Shown here: positions 37,953 through 45,461 of the stretch, piece after piece
Layout: the number at the start of each line of letters is the position of its first letter
Numbering within the stretch: position 1 is the first letter of the stretch
Assembly: GCA_002256385.1 (NCBI GenBank)
Contig: NKJD01000012.1
Coordinates: 19,503-83,502 of the forward strand
Direction of reading: 5' to 3'
Source of the DNA: Flavobacterium sp. BFFFF2
Lineage (GTDB): Bacteria; Bacteroidota; Bacteroidia; Flavobacteriales; Flavobacteriaceae
DNA: 64,000 nt
The notes under the pieces: model-generated
The model's input: only the letters and a program-made list of their open reading frames with translations
Told to the model about the DNA's origin: nothing
The model's database searches: none
Translations under genes and position numbers: made by a program

Positions 37953-37994
37953 TATCGTAATGGATTAGATTACGATAAGCAATTAATGCTTATC
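37952..37994 (-). promoter_or_regulatory. Two overlapping, mutually exclusive hairpins at the transporter start codon
   Basis: In mRNA sense (minus strand), GATAAGCA (37994-37987) can pair with TGCTTATC (37981-37974) around a five-base loop. TTATCGTAAT (37978-37969) can instead pair with ATTACGATAA (37961-37952) around a seven-base loop. Both stems are perfect (8 and 10 bp) and share bases 37974-37978, so only one can form at a time. The last A of the second stem is the A of the transporter ATG, so that stem would hide the ribosome entry region. A DNA operator function is also possible. Confidence 0.5.
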
Positions 37995-38001
37995 AAATCG
38001 G

Positions 38002-38029
38002 TACTTTAAATGTTCGAAGTTGTAAAGTA
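38002..38029. promoter_or_regulatory. 28-bp imperfect palindrome upstream of the transporter operon (operator candidate)
   Basis: Arms TACTTTA (38002-38008) and TAAAGTA (38023-38029) are placed symmetrically around a central TTCGAA. The right 18 bases (GTTCGAAGTTGTAAAGTA, 38012-38029) recur exactly at 39454-39471 in front of susC. It lies between a TATATTTG -7 element (38048-38055, minus strand) and the transporter gene. Confidence 0.55.
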
Positions 38030-38047
38030 ACCGCTTTGATATGGTGG

Positions 38048-38055
38048 CAAATATA
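38048..38055 (-). promoter_or_regulatory. Candidate -7 element of the transporter operon
   Basis: On the minus strand these bases read TATATTTG, matching TAnnTTTG. Transcription would start near 38042, giving a leader of about 90 bases that contains the 28-bp palindrome and the overlapping hairpins. The -33 element is not clear. Confidence 0.4.
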
Positions 38056-38166
38056 TATTTTTTTGTTGAAAAGTGAAATTCTTTTTTAGCACTTTAAAAA
38101 AGATACGATGATATTAGAATGACAAGGTTTTCTATACATAAAGTGTTTTAAGAGCCAAAACAACAA

Positions 38167-39195
38167 TTACAAGGTAGATTCTCGTTCAATAAGTTCTGTT
38201 TCAATGACTTCTGTTCGGTAGGTTTCGTTTTCTTCTTCTTCTTCCTCTTCTTTTTCAAGTCGTTCAATGAGCATTTGGGCAGCAACCGCCCCCATTTTTA
38301 CGCCATTTTGGCTAACGGTAGTGATTGTAGGGGAGGAGAATTTAGAAATGATGCCGTCTGTGAATCCGATAATGGAAAGCTCTTCAGGGATTTTAATGCC
38401 TTTTTTTTGTGCTAATTTTAAAGCGGTAACAGCAAACAATTCATTCACAGCAAACAAAGCATCCGGTTTTTCACGAACTAAAAACTGGTCAATTTCAGCC
38501 TCGATTGCAGTCATGTCTTCAATTTTGACAACCAAATTGCTTTTAAACGGGATGTTGTTATTTGCCAAGGCTTTCATGTACCCTTCTGTGCGCAATTTTC
38601 CCACACTCACATAGTCAACCGTGCTCAAAAGCCCAATTTTTTTATATTCTTTATCAATTAAAAATTGGGTGGCGTTTAATGCAGCTTGTTGGTCGTCAAT
38701 GATCACTTTGTCGCAAAGGATGTCGTTGGCAATGCGGTCAAACATCACTATAGGCATCCCTTGGTTAATGACTTCTTCTAGGTGGTGAAAGTCTTTGCGG
38801 TTTTGGGTTTCTTTTGATAATGAAATAATAAATCCATCAATACTGCCGCTGGCCAGCATTTCCATGTTAATGACTTCTTTGTCAAATGATTCGTCTGAAA
38901 GGCAAATAAGTACGTTGTACCCTTTTTCATTGGCCACTTGCTCTACACCACTAATGACTGTTGCAAAAAAGTGATGAATAATTTCAGGAATAATGATGCA
39001 AATGGTCTTCGTTTTCTTGTTTTTTAAACTCAACGCAATGTTATTGGGCTTGTAATTATACAGCTTGGCAAAAGCTTGAACCTTTAGTCGGGTATCTTCA
39101 CTAATTTCAAGACTATTTCGGAGTGATTTGGAAACCGTTGAAATGGAAACATCCAATTCTTTGGCAATTTGTTTAAGAGTGACTTTGCGTTTCAT
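38167..39195 (-). CDS. LacI-family transcriptional regulator of the maltose locus
   Basis: A 342-residue DNA-binding repressor or activator. The N-terminal helix-turn-helix (about 3-55) reads VTLKQIAKELDVSISTVSKSLRN, and the hinge helix is in YKPNNIALSLKNKKT. The rest is a periplasmic-binding-protein-like sugar sensor (about 62-310). The C-terminus carries a run of seven glutamates (EKEEEEEEENET) encoded by a GAA/GAG repeat. It sits between the transporter operon and the susCD operon, so it probably controls both in response to a maltodextrin or phosphosugar. A TATTTTTG element just before the ATG (39201-39208, minus) suggests a nearly leaderless mRNA. Confidence 0.92.
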   Translation of the reverse strand: MKRKVTLKQIAKELDVSISTVSKSLRNSLEISEDTRLKVQAFAKLYNYKPNNIALSLKNKKTKTICIIIPEIIHHFFATVISGVEQVANEKGYNVLICLSDESFDKEVINMEMLASGSIDGFIISLSKETQNRKDFHHLEEVINQGMPIVMFDRIANDILCDKVIIDDQQAALNATQFLIDKEYKKIGLLSTVDYVSVGKLRTEGYMKALANNNIPFKSNLVVKIEDMTAIEAEIDQFLVREKPDALFAVNELFAVTALKLAQKKGIKIPEELSIIGFTDGIISKFSSPTITTVSQNGVKMGAVAAQMLIERLEKEEEEEEENETYRTEVIETELIERESTL

Positions 39196-39384
39196 GCCAA
39201 CAAAAATAGCGGTTTAAGTGCATGTTTTTTTATGTTTTTTTAATTTACCTTCCAAAAGGCATGTTTTGGTATAAAAAATGGCTGCATTTTTGACAATTGT
39301 ATAAAGTGAAAAAGTTTGTTGCTAGAATTTTACATCCCCTATATTTTTAGCGGTATTGCTATGAATCCTTAAAAGTTTTCAACA

Positions 39385-39398
39385 CGAAAACGTTTTCG
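39385..39398. promoter_or_regulatory. LacI-type operator, perfect 14-bp palindrome
   Basis: CGAAAACGTTTTCG is a perfect inverted repeat with the central CG typical of LacI/GalR-family operators. It lies 110 bases before susC and 190 bases before the regulator start, which encodes a LacI-family protein. Binding by that regulator is an inference. Confidence 0.65.
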
Positions 39399-39443
39399 GC
39401 GTCATATTAATTGGGTGTTGTGTATTTGCTCAATATATTTACA

Positions 39444-39471
39444 TAATTTTAACGTTCGAAGTTGTAAAGTA
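39444..39471. promoter_or_regulatory. Second copy of the 28-bp palindrome, upstream of susC
   Basis: Right half GTTCGAAGTTGTAAAGTA is identical to the copy at 38012-38029. The left arm TAATTTT matches the ideal TACTTTA at five of seven bases. It ends 36 bases before the susC ATG. The two copies point in opposite directions relative to their genes, as expected for a symmetric protein site. Confidence 0.55.
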
Positions 39472-39507
39472 TCCTCAAAAATTAAAAAACTAACCTAAAC
39501 AAAGTGT

Positions 39508-42500
39508 ATGAAGACAAATTACTTTAAGTGGCTGCTACTGTTTATGTTGTTTCCGTTGGGCGCATTGGCCCAGGGAACACTTTCGGGAGTGGTCTTAGAG
39601 GCAGGTTCCAAAAAACCCTTACCAGGCGTAAACATCACCGTACAAGGGACAACTTCAGGAGTTTCGTCTGATTTAGAAGGACATTTCAAAATCGGAAAAC
39701 TCAAAAAAGGCGACAAAATTCAATTTGAATTTTTGGGCTACAGAACTGAATTAGTAACTTATAAAGAGCAATCTACAATTACCGTTTATTTAGATGAAGA
39801 AGCCAACCAATTAAAAGAGGTGGTAATTCAGGTCGGATACGGTTCTGTTCGAAAGAAAGATGCGACGGGTTCGGTAGCCGTAGTTACTTCTAAAGACTTT
39901 AATAAGGGAGCAATTACGAGTGCTGATCAACTTTTAACAGGTAAAGCACCAGGTGTAAGAATTACAAATGATGGTGGTGCACCAGATTCAACACCTAATA
40001 TTAGGATTCGTGGTGGGGCGTCTTTAGCTGGAAACAACAATCCGTTAATTGTGATTGATAATGTGCCCATCGACAATGCCAATCCAGCAGGGATCAATAA
40101 CCCGCTGACCATGATTAACCCAAATGATATTGAATCATTTACCATTTTAAAAGATGCTTCTGCTTTGGCAATCTATGGGGCAAGGGCTTCAAATGGGGTA
40201 ATCATTATTACTACCAAAAAGGGTTCGTCAGGCGCACCGCAATATACTTATTCAAATGTTTTTTCTATAGGTAGTGTTCCTAAAAAAGTAAATGTAATGG
40301 ATGGCCCTACTTATGCCAACTTTATCAATACACGTTACCCTGCATATTCCAGATTTTTGGGGGCAGCCAATGACGTGAATGACCCACTTAATTCTACAAG
40401 GACCATTTACAATACCGATTGGCAAGATATCATTTACCGAACTACCTTTAATCAGGATCACAATTTTAGCGCCCGTGCCAATTTGTTTGGTATGATACCA
40501 TTCAGAGCTTCGGTCGGATATAACTCAACACAAGGGGTGGTAAGAAGTAATGATTTTTCACGTTTAACTGCCTCACTTAAGTTGACTCCAACTTTATTTA
40601 ATAAACATTTAAAAATTGACATCAACGCCAAAGGACTTACCACCAAAAAGAATAATAATGACTCAGGAGGAGCCATTGGAAATGCAGTCAATATGGATCC
40701 GACCAAACCTGTTTATGGAGCAAGTCCAGACAATCGTTTTGGGGGTTATTATCAAGAAACATCCTTGTTTCCAGAAACTATAGCATTTCCAGGAGGAACA
40801 TCCATTAATGCGCAACAATACAGAACCGTTGGAGCAACCAATCCATTGGCAATATTAGAGCAAGCGGACAATCCTGAGAACGTTCAAAAATTTATTGGTA
40901 ACATGGAATTTGATTATAAATTCCATTTTTTACCTGAATTACGGGCTGTTTTAAACTTAGGTATGGAAACATCACGGTCAGAATTAAGAACTTTAATGCA
41001 AAACAATGCTATTGGTTCTTATGGATTTATTAGAAATGACCAAACTATTGCGGCAGATCCACACAAAAACTTTGTGTTTAATCCCGGATTGGCCCGTTTT
41101 GAGCGTCAAAGCATCATGAATAAAACCTTGGATTTTTATTTGCAATATGCCAAAAAGTTTAAGGGAATCATCACCCGATTTGATACGCAATGTGGTTATA
41201 CGCATCAAGATTTTACAAATAATGGATACCGATATTCATTTTTAGGTCAAACAACCTACACTTACCCCGTTGCAGGAGGTAATCCAATAGTGGTAAACGA
41301 CGATATCAGAATCAGGACATATACACCCACTGATAATTATTATCAGCCTTTGAAATTTATTGCTTTCTTTAACCGTACCAATATTGACTTATTTGATCGG
41401 TTTTTGTTAACATTCACAGTCAGAAGAGAAGGTTCATCCCTAGTTGCGCCAGATAACCGTTGGGGTACTTTTCCATCTGCTGCCTTGGCGTGGCGCCTGA
41501 AAGATGAGTCTTTTATGAAAAACATCGAAGTTATCAACGATTTAAAAATAAGAACGGGTTACGGAATTACAGGTAATATTGATGTTCGAGATTTTGCTGG
41601 TTATTTCTCTTACTTTGCTTTGTATCAGGCAGCAAATAGCACAGTGCAATATTTACCAGGGGTCAATGCTTACAATCAAATCCCGTTGGTTAATGACCTA
41701 ACCTGGGAAAAGACAGCGACAATGAATGTAGGAGTCGACTTTGACTTATTTAAGGATAACCTAATTTCTGGTAGTGTAGATGTGTATTATCGAAAAACGG
41801 TTGATCTGTTTGCAAGAGTACAAGTGCCAGCTGGTCAAGGCTTAACCAATGTGCTGCCAAGAAACATCGGTAGTATGTCAAACAAAGGAATTGAAATCAA
41901 TTTAATAGCCAAACCACTTAATTTAAAAAATCTGAGCTGGACAATTAATGGAAACTTAGCTTACAATTATGGTACTATTGACGATTTAAATAATTCAGGT
42001 CAATCACAATCTCCTGGTGGTGGCTTAGATGGAATTGGTGTGATTTTGGCCTATAACCAAGTTGGTCAACAGCCCCATTCTGCCTGGGTTTATGAGCAAG
42101 TTTATAATACAGCAGGTAAACCAATACCAGGTGTATTTGTTGATAGAAACAGAGATGGCGTGATCAATGACAACGACAAACACTATGTTCCCTTGCGACC
42201 AAATTGGACTTTTGGATTTGGCACCACTTTTAATTATAAGAAATTTGATTTAACCGCTAGTTTCAGAGGGCAATTTGGGGGTAAAATATACAACCAAATG
42301 TTGATGACCATGGGGAATGAGCAACATGCGATTCCAACGAATGGTACTGGATTAACGAATGTTTTGAATATGGACCTGCCATTTGTAACCACTAATACAA
42401 ACGTTAAATACTCCGATTATTTTTTAGAGAACGCAACGTTCTTGCGATGTGAGAGTCTTTCTTTAGGGTATAAGCTCGACAAATTATTTAACAAGTCGTC

Positions 42501-42642
42501 AGCTCGTTTGTTTGTCGGGGTGAATAACTTGTTTTTGTTGACTAAATATTCGGGGGCTGATCCTGAAAATTTCAACTCCATTGACTCTAATTTTTATCCA
42601 CGCCCGAGAATTTGGAATTTTGGTTGTAATATTGATTTTTAA
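39508..42642 (+). CDS. susC: SusC-like TonB-dependent outer-membrane maltodextrin transporter
   Basis: A 1044-residue SusC/RagA-family protein that imports oligosaccharides across the outer membrane with energy from TonB. Seen: a signal peptide ending ALAQ (residue 22), a carboxypeptidase-regulatory-like domain (about 23-105, LSGVVLEAGSKKPLPGVNITVQGT), a TonB-box-like stretch (LKEVVIQVGYG), a plug domain with LTGKAPGVRITN and the SusC signature ILKDASALAIYGARASNGVIIITTKKG, then a beta-barrel ending in Phe (GCNIDF). SusD follows after 11 bases. The substrate is inferred to be maltodextrin/starch from the downstream amylase and the phosphorylase operon nearby. Confidence 0.96.
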   Translation: MKTNYFKWLLLFMLFPLGALAQGTLSGVVLEAGSKKPLPGVNITVQGTTSGVSSDLEGHFKIGKLKKGDKIQFEFLGYRTELVTYKEQSTITVYLDEEANQLKEVVIQVGYGSVRKKDATGSVAVVTSKDFNKGAITSADQLLTGKAPGVRITNDGGAPDSTPNIRIRGGASLAGNNNPLIVIDNVPIDNANPAGINNPLTMINPNDIESFTILKDASALAIYGARASNGVIIITTKKGSSGAPQYTYSNVFSIGSVPKKVNVMDGPTYANFINTRYPAYSRFLGAANDVNDPLNSTRTIYNTDWQDIIYRTTFNQDHNFSARANLFGMIPFRASVGYNSTQGVVRSNDFSRLTASLKLTPTLFNKHLKIDINAKGLTTKKNNNDSGGAIGNAVNMDPTKPVYGASPDNRFGGYYQETSLFPETIAFPGGTSINAQQYRTVGATNPLAILEQADNPENVQKFIGNMEFDYKFHFLPELRAVLNLGMETSRSELRTLMQNNAIGSYGFIRNDQTIAADPHKNFVFNPGLARFERQSIMNKTLDFYLQYAKKFKGIITRFDTQCGYTHQDFTNNGYRYSFLGQTTYTYPVAGGNPIVVNDDIRIRTYTPTDNYYQPLKFIAFFNRTNIDLFDRFLLTFTVRREGSSLVAPDNRWGTFPSAALAWRLKDESFMKNIEVINDLKIRTGYGITGNIDVRDFAGYFSYFALYQAANSTVQYLPGVNAYNQIPLVNDLTWEKTATMNVGVDFDLFKDNLISGSVDVYYRKTVDLFARVQVPAGQGLTNVLPRNIGSMSNKGIEINLIAKPLNLKNLSWTINGNLAYNYGTIDDLNNSGQSQSPGGGLDGIGVILAYNQVGQQPHSAWVYEQVYNTAGKPIPGVFVDRNRDGVINDNDKHYVPLRPNWTFGFGTTFNYKKFDLTASFRGQFGGKIYNQMLMTMGNEQHAIPTNGTGLTNVLNMDLPFVTTNTNVKYSDYFLENATFLRCESLSLGYKLDKLFNKSSARLFVGVNNLFLLTKYSGADPENFNSIDSNFYPRPRIWNFGCNIDF

Positions 42643-42653
42643 CACATCACGAT

Positions 42654-44207
42654 ATGAAACGATATAATAAGATTATTTTATTAGCAATAAGTATTTTGCT
42701 TTTTGGTTCGTGCACCAATCTGGATGTAACACCAAGATACGAATTAACATTAGAAAACCTATTGGCACAAGATCCAAATGCAGTAAATGGTCTGGTGTCA
42801 AAAATGTACGGAACCTTTGCCCTTACAGGCCCAAGTGGCCCTGGTAGTTCTGACATCAGCGGTCCTGATGCAGGTGAAACGGGCTTTTTACGAGGAATCA
42901 TTAATTTGGAAGACTTTACTGCTGATGCGGTTAAGAACCGCTGGGGTGATGATGGTTTGGATCAGTTAACCACAACGAATAGTTGGACACCATCAAATAA
43001 GTTCTTCAGATATTTATTTGATCGTGTTTATTTCACCGTGCCTCAATGTACTCAAATTCTTAAGACATTAAATTCGGCTGGTAATATTCCAAATAAAGAT
43101 AAATATGTAGCAGAATTGCGGTTTTTGCGTTCATTGGCTTATTTTTACATGATTGACTGCTTCGGAAAAGGGGTTTTGGTTACGACCGAAAATTATGGTT
43201 CATTAGATCCACTGCCAGAAGCAAACCGCATTCAATTGTTTAATTATGTAGAATCAGAACTGTTGAGTGTGGAACAATCCATTTCATTAACTAGCGACTA
43301 TGGTCGGGTTAACAAGTCTGTTGTTCGCATGTTGTTGGCTAAACTATATTTAAATGCGGAAGTTTACATTGGGCAGAATAGGTATGCCGATTGCATAACT
43401 TTTGTAAACAAAGTGATTACTGAAGGTAATTACAGTTTGGCTCCTAACTATCTGCTTAACTTTTCGGCAGACAATAATTTGTCTCCTGAAATTATTTATC
43501 CTTTATTGGCCGATTCACTGAATAGCCAGAGCTATGGGAATACCACTTATATTGTAAATGGCAGCATGAGTTCAGACACGATGAACATCAGTTTATTTGG
43601 TGCTACCGATGGCTGGACAGGTCACCGTAGTACAAAAGCTTGGTATGGTTTGTATGGCGATAGTGCAGCTACAATTGCTGCAAATCCAGATGTAAGAGCA
43701 AGCTTGTTTTGGACTACCCAACACAATTACGACATGAACGACTATAAAAAATGGAAAGATGGGTATCCAAGTACTAAGTTTAGAAATACAAGTGCGCTAT
43801 CAGTTTCTGGAGCTACTAGGTTTTCAAGCACAGACTTTCCAATGTTCCGTTTAGCAGACGCTTACTTAATGTATGCGGAATGCGTCGTTAGAGGTGCTGG
43901 TGGTTCAATAGGACAAGCTTTGCAATATGTGAATGCGATCAGAACACGTTCAAACGCTTCAACAATCGTTCAGTCTGATTTAAGCTTGGATTTCATTTTA
44001 GACGAACGTGCCAGAGAATTAAATCTTGAAGGGCACCGCAGAACTGATTTAATCAGATTTAACAAATTTACTGGAAATGCATATATATGGCCTTGGAAAG
44101 GTGGGGCTGTAAATGGTACGTCAATTCCTGATACTTACAAATTGTTTCCAATTCCTTTAACAGCATTGGGAGCCAATCCAAACATTACTCAAAACCCTGG
44201 TTATTAA
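42654..44207 (+). CDS. susD: SusD-like surface glycan-binding lipoprotein
   Basis: A 517-residue SusD/RagB-family lipoprotein forming the lid over the SusC barrel and capturing glycans. The signal peptide carries the lipobox LLFGSC (Cys20). TPR-like helices typical of the family are visible (YVAELRFLRSLAYFYMIDCFGKGVLVT, RMLLAKLYLNAEVYIG), with the C-terminal block LADAYLMYAECVVRGAGG and FILDERARELNLEGHRRTDLIRF that defines SusD. It lies 11 bases after susC and 9 bases before the SusE-like gene. Confidence 0.96.
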   Translation: MKRYNKIILLAISILLFGSCTNLDVTPRYELTLENLLAQDPNAVNGLVSKMYGTFALTGPSGPGSSDISGPDAGETGFLRGIINLEDFTADAVKNRWGDDGLDQLTTTNSWTPSNKFFRYLFDRVYFTVPQCTQILKTLNSAGNIPNKDKYVAELRFLRSLAYFYMIDCFGKGVLVTTENYGSLDPLPEANRIQLFNYVESELLSVEQSISLTSDYGRVNKSVVRMLLAKLYLNAEVYIGQNRYADCITFVNKVITEGNYSLAPNYLLNFSADNNLSPEIIYPLLADSLNSQSYGNTTYIVNGSMSSDTMNISLFGATDGWTGHRSTKAWYGLYGDSAATIAANPDVRASLFWTTQHNYDMNDYKKWKDGYPSTKFRNTSALSVSGATRFSSTDFPMFRLADAYLMYAECVVRGAGGSIGQALQYVNAIRTRSNASTIVQSDLSLDFILDERARELNLEGHRRTDLIRFNKFTGNAYIWPWKGGAVNGTSIPDTYKLFPIPLTALGANPNITQNPGY

Positions 44208-44216
44208 TAAGTGTTT

Positions 44217-45455
44217 ATGAAAAAATTTTCAATTTTATCCATCATTTTGGTTAGCGTATTAACTATTTGGTCTTGTACAAAAGATGCGCTCGATCCGGTT
44301 GCAGATGTTAATAATTCAATTGATGTTACTTCTCCTGCAAATAATTTCAGTTTAACGCTCAATCCAAATCAATATAACAAGGCGGCACTTACCCTTCAGT
44401 GGACTCCAGCTGATTTTGGTTACGCTGCTAGTGTTGAATACATTGTGCAATTTGCTCTAGATGGAACAGATTTCAGCGCTGTTTCTAATGCGACAGCTTT
44501 CGCGGCAAGTATTAATTTGGGAACTTTCAGCAGTAATATATCAACAAATAGTGCTACTATAACTCACAAAACGCTGAATGATCTATTCAAAGGTCTCGTT
44601 CCTTCAGTTGGACCTGTAAACAACTTTAAGTTAAGAATTGTTGCTCGTCCTAAAGAGCAACAATCTAGCCCAACAAGTAACTTTTTGTTTACTTATTCTC
44701 AAGTAGTTTTATTTACTTCAAATACATATGACACGTTATTGGAAACGCCGAAGATTTATGTTTTAGGTAATTACGGGGCTGCTTCTACCTTTTCAAGTTG
44801 GGATTTAAACATGTTAGGAACCAGTAATTCGCCAAAAATATTTTCTCCAAACAAAGACAATATTTTTACTGGCTTTGTTTACACAGATAATGGTGCTGCA
44901 CGTTTTAAATTTGCCAATCCAACAGATACAGATTTAAATGTATATGGGCAAATTATTGCGCAAACAGGTACTGTTCCCCCTTTGGCCGCTAATAATTCTG
45001 CTTACGGAGTACTTGACTTTACTACCGATGTTTCAACAACAGGTTTAATTACACCGCCCACTGCAACAGCTGGCACTTACTATGTAACTGCTAATTTGAA
45101 AGACAAAACATTTTTTGTCGATAAAAGAACAATCAATGTGAGAGGTTCAGGTGCATTAAGCCTAAATAAAAACCTTGATTACGATACCAATCCTACATCG
45201 CCTTATTACAGAATGTACACTGCTGATGTAGCCATTAACAGTCCGGGTTTTGTGACCATTTTTACCCGAGGAAACCTTGCTCCTCAAGATTTCTCAATCG
45301 GCGCAGAAGCAACTGGTTCCTCCGTGTCAGCTGATGGCACAAAAACCAAAATGAAGGTCGGTGGGCAAAAGTTTCAAGTTACCACCGCTGGAAATTTTAA
45401 ATTGGTATTGGATCTACAAAACTCAGCTTATTACACTTTGCGACTTATTCCTTAA
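44217..45455 (+). CDS. SusE-like outer-membrane starch-binding lipoprotein
   Basis: A 412-residue lipoprotein starting at the ATG at 44217; a GTG two codons upstream was not used. The lipobox is TIWSC (Cys20). Residues about 30-160 match the SusE N-terminal domain (DVTSPANNFSLTLNPNQYNKAALTLQWTPADFGYAASVEYIVQF, with LNDLF further on). Two starch-binding-module-like repeats follow (about 180-285 and 290-412, for example KIYVLGNYGAASTFSSWD and INVRGSGALSLN). In SusE/SusF such modules hold starch at the cell surface. It lies directly between susD and the amylase gene. Confidence 0.88.
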   Translation: MKKFSILSIILVSVLTIWSCTKDALDPVADVNNSIDVTSPANNFSLTLNPNQYNKAALTLQWTPADFGYAASVEYIVQFALDGTDFSAVSNATAFAASINLGTFSSNISTNSATITHKTLNDLFKGLVPSVGPVNNFKLRIVARPKEQQSSPTSNFLFTYSQVVLFTSNTYDTLLETPKIYVLGNYGAASTFSSWDLNMLGTSNSPKIFSPNKDNIFTGFVYTDNGAARFKFANPTDTDLNVYGQIIAQTGTVPPLAANNSAYGVLDFTTDVSTTGLITPPTATAGTYYVTANLKDKTFFVDKRTINVRGSGALSLNKNLDYDTNPTSPYYRMYTADVAINSPGFVTIFTRGNLAPQDFSIGAEATGSSVSADGTKTKMKVGGQKFQVTTAGNFKLVLDLQNSAYYTLRLIP

Positions 45456-45461
45456 TTTATA

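Larger units (their letters stand above)
39196..39507. promoter_or_regulatory. Divergent control region between lacI-type gene and susC
   Basis: 312 bases without a gene. Read from left: a TATTTTTG -7 candidate for the regulator (39201-39208, minus strand), AT-rich DNA, the perfect palindrome CGAAAACGTTTTCG (39385-39398), a weak TGTATTTG (39421-39428, one mismatch to TAnnTTTG) for susC, and the second copy of the 28-bp palindrome (39444-39471). It must hold the promoters of both divergent units. Confidence 0.6.

Noticed and set aside
37522..38614. Plus-strand open frames opposite the transporter and regulator genes (37522-37773 and 38267-38614)
   Set aside because: They lie fully antisense to strongly conserved genes, show no family pattern and have compositions expected of mirror frames.
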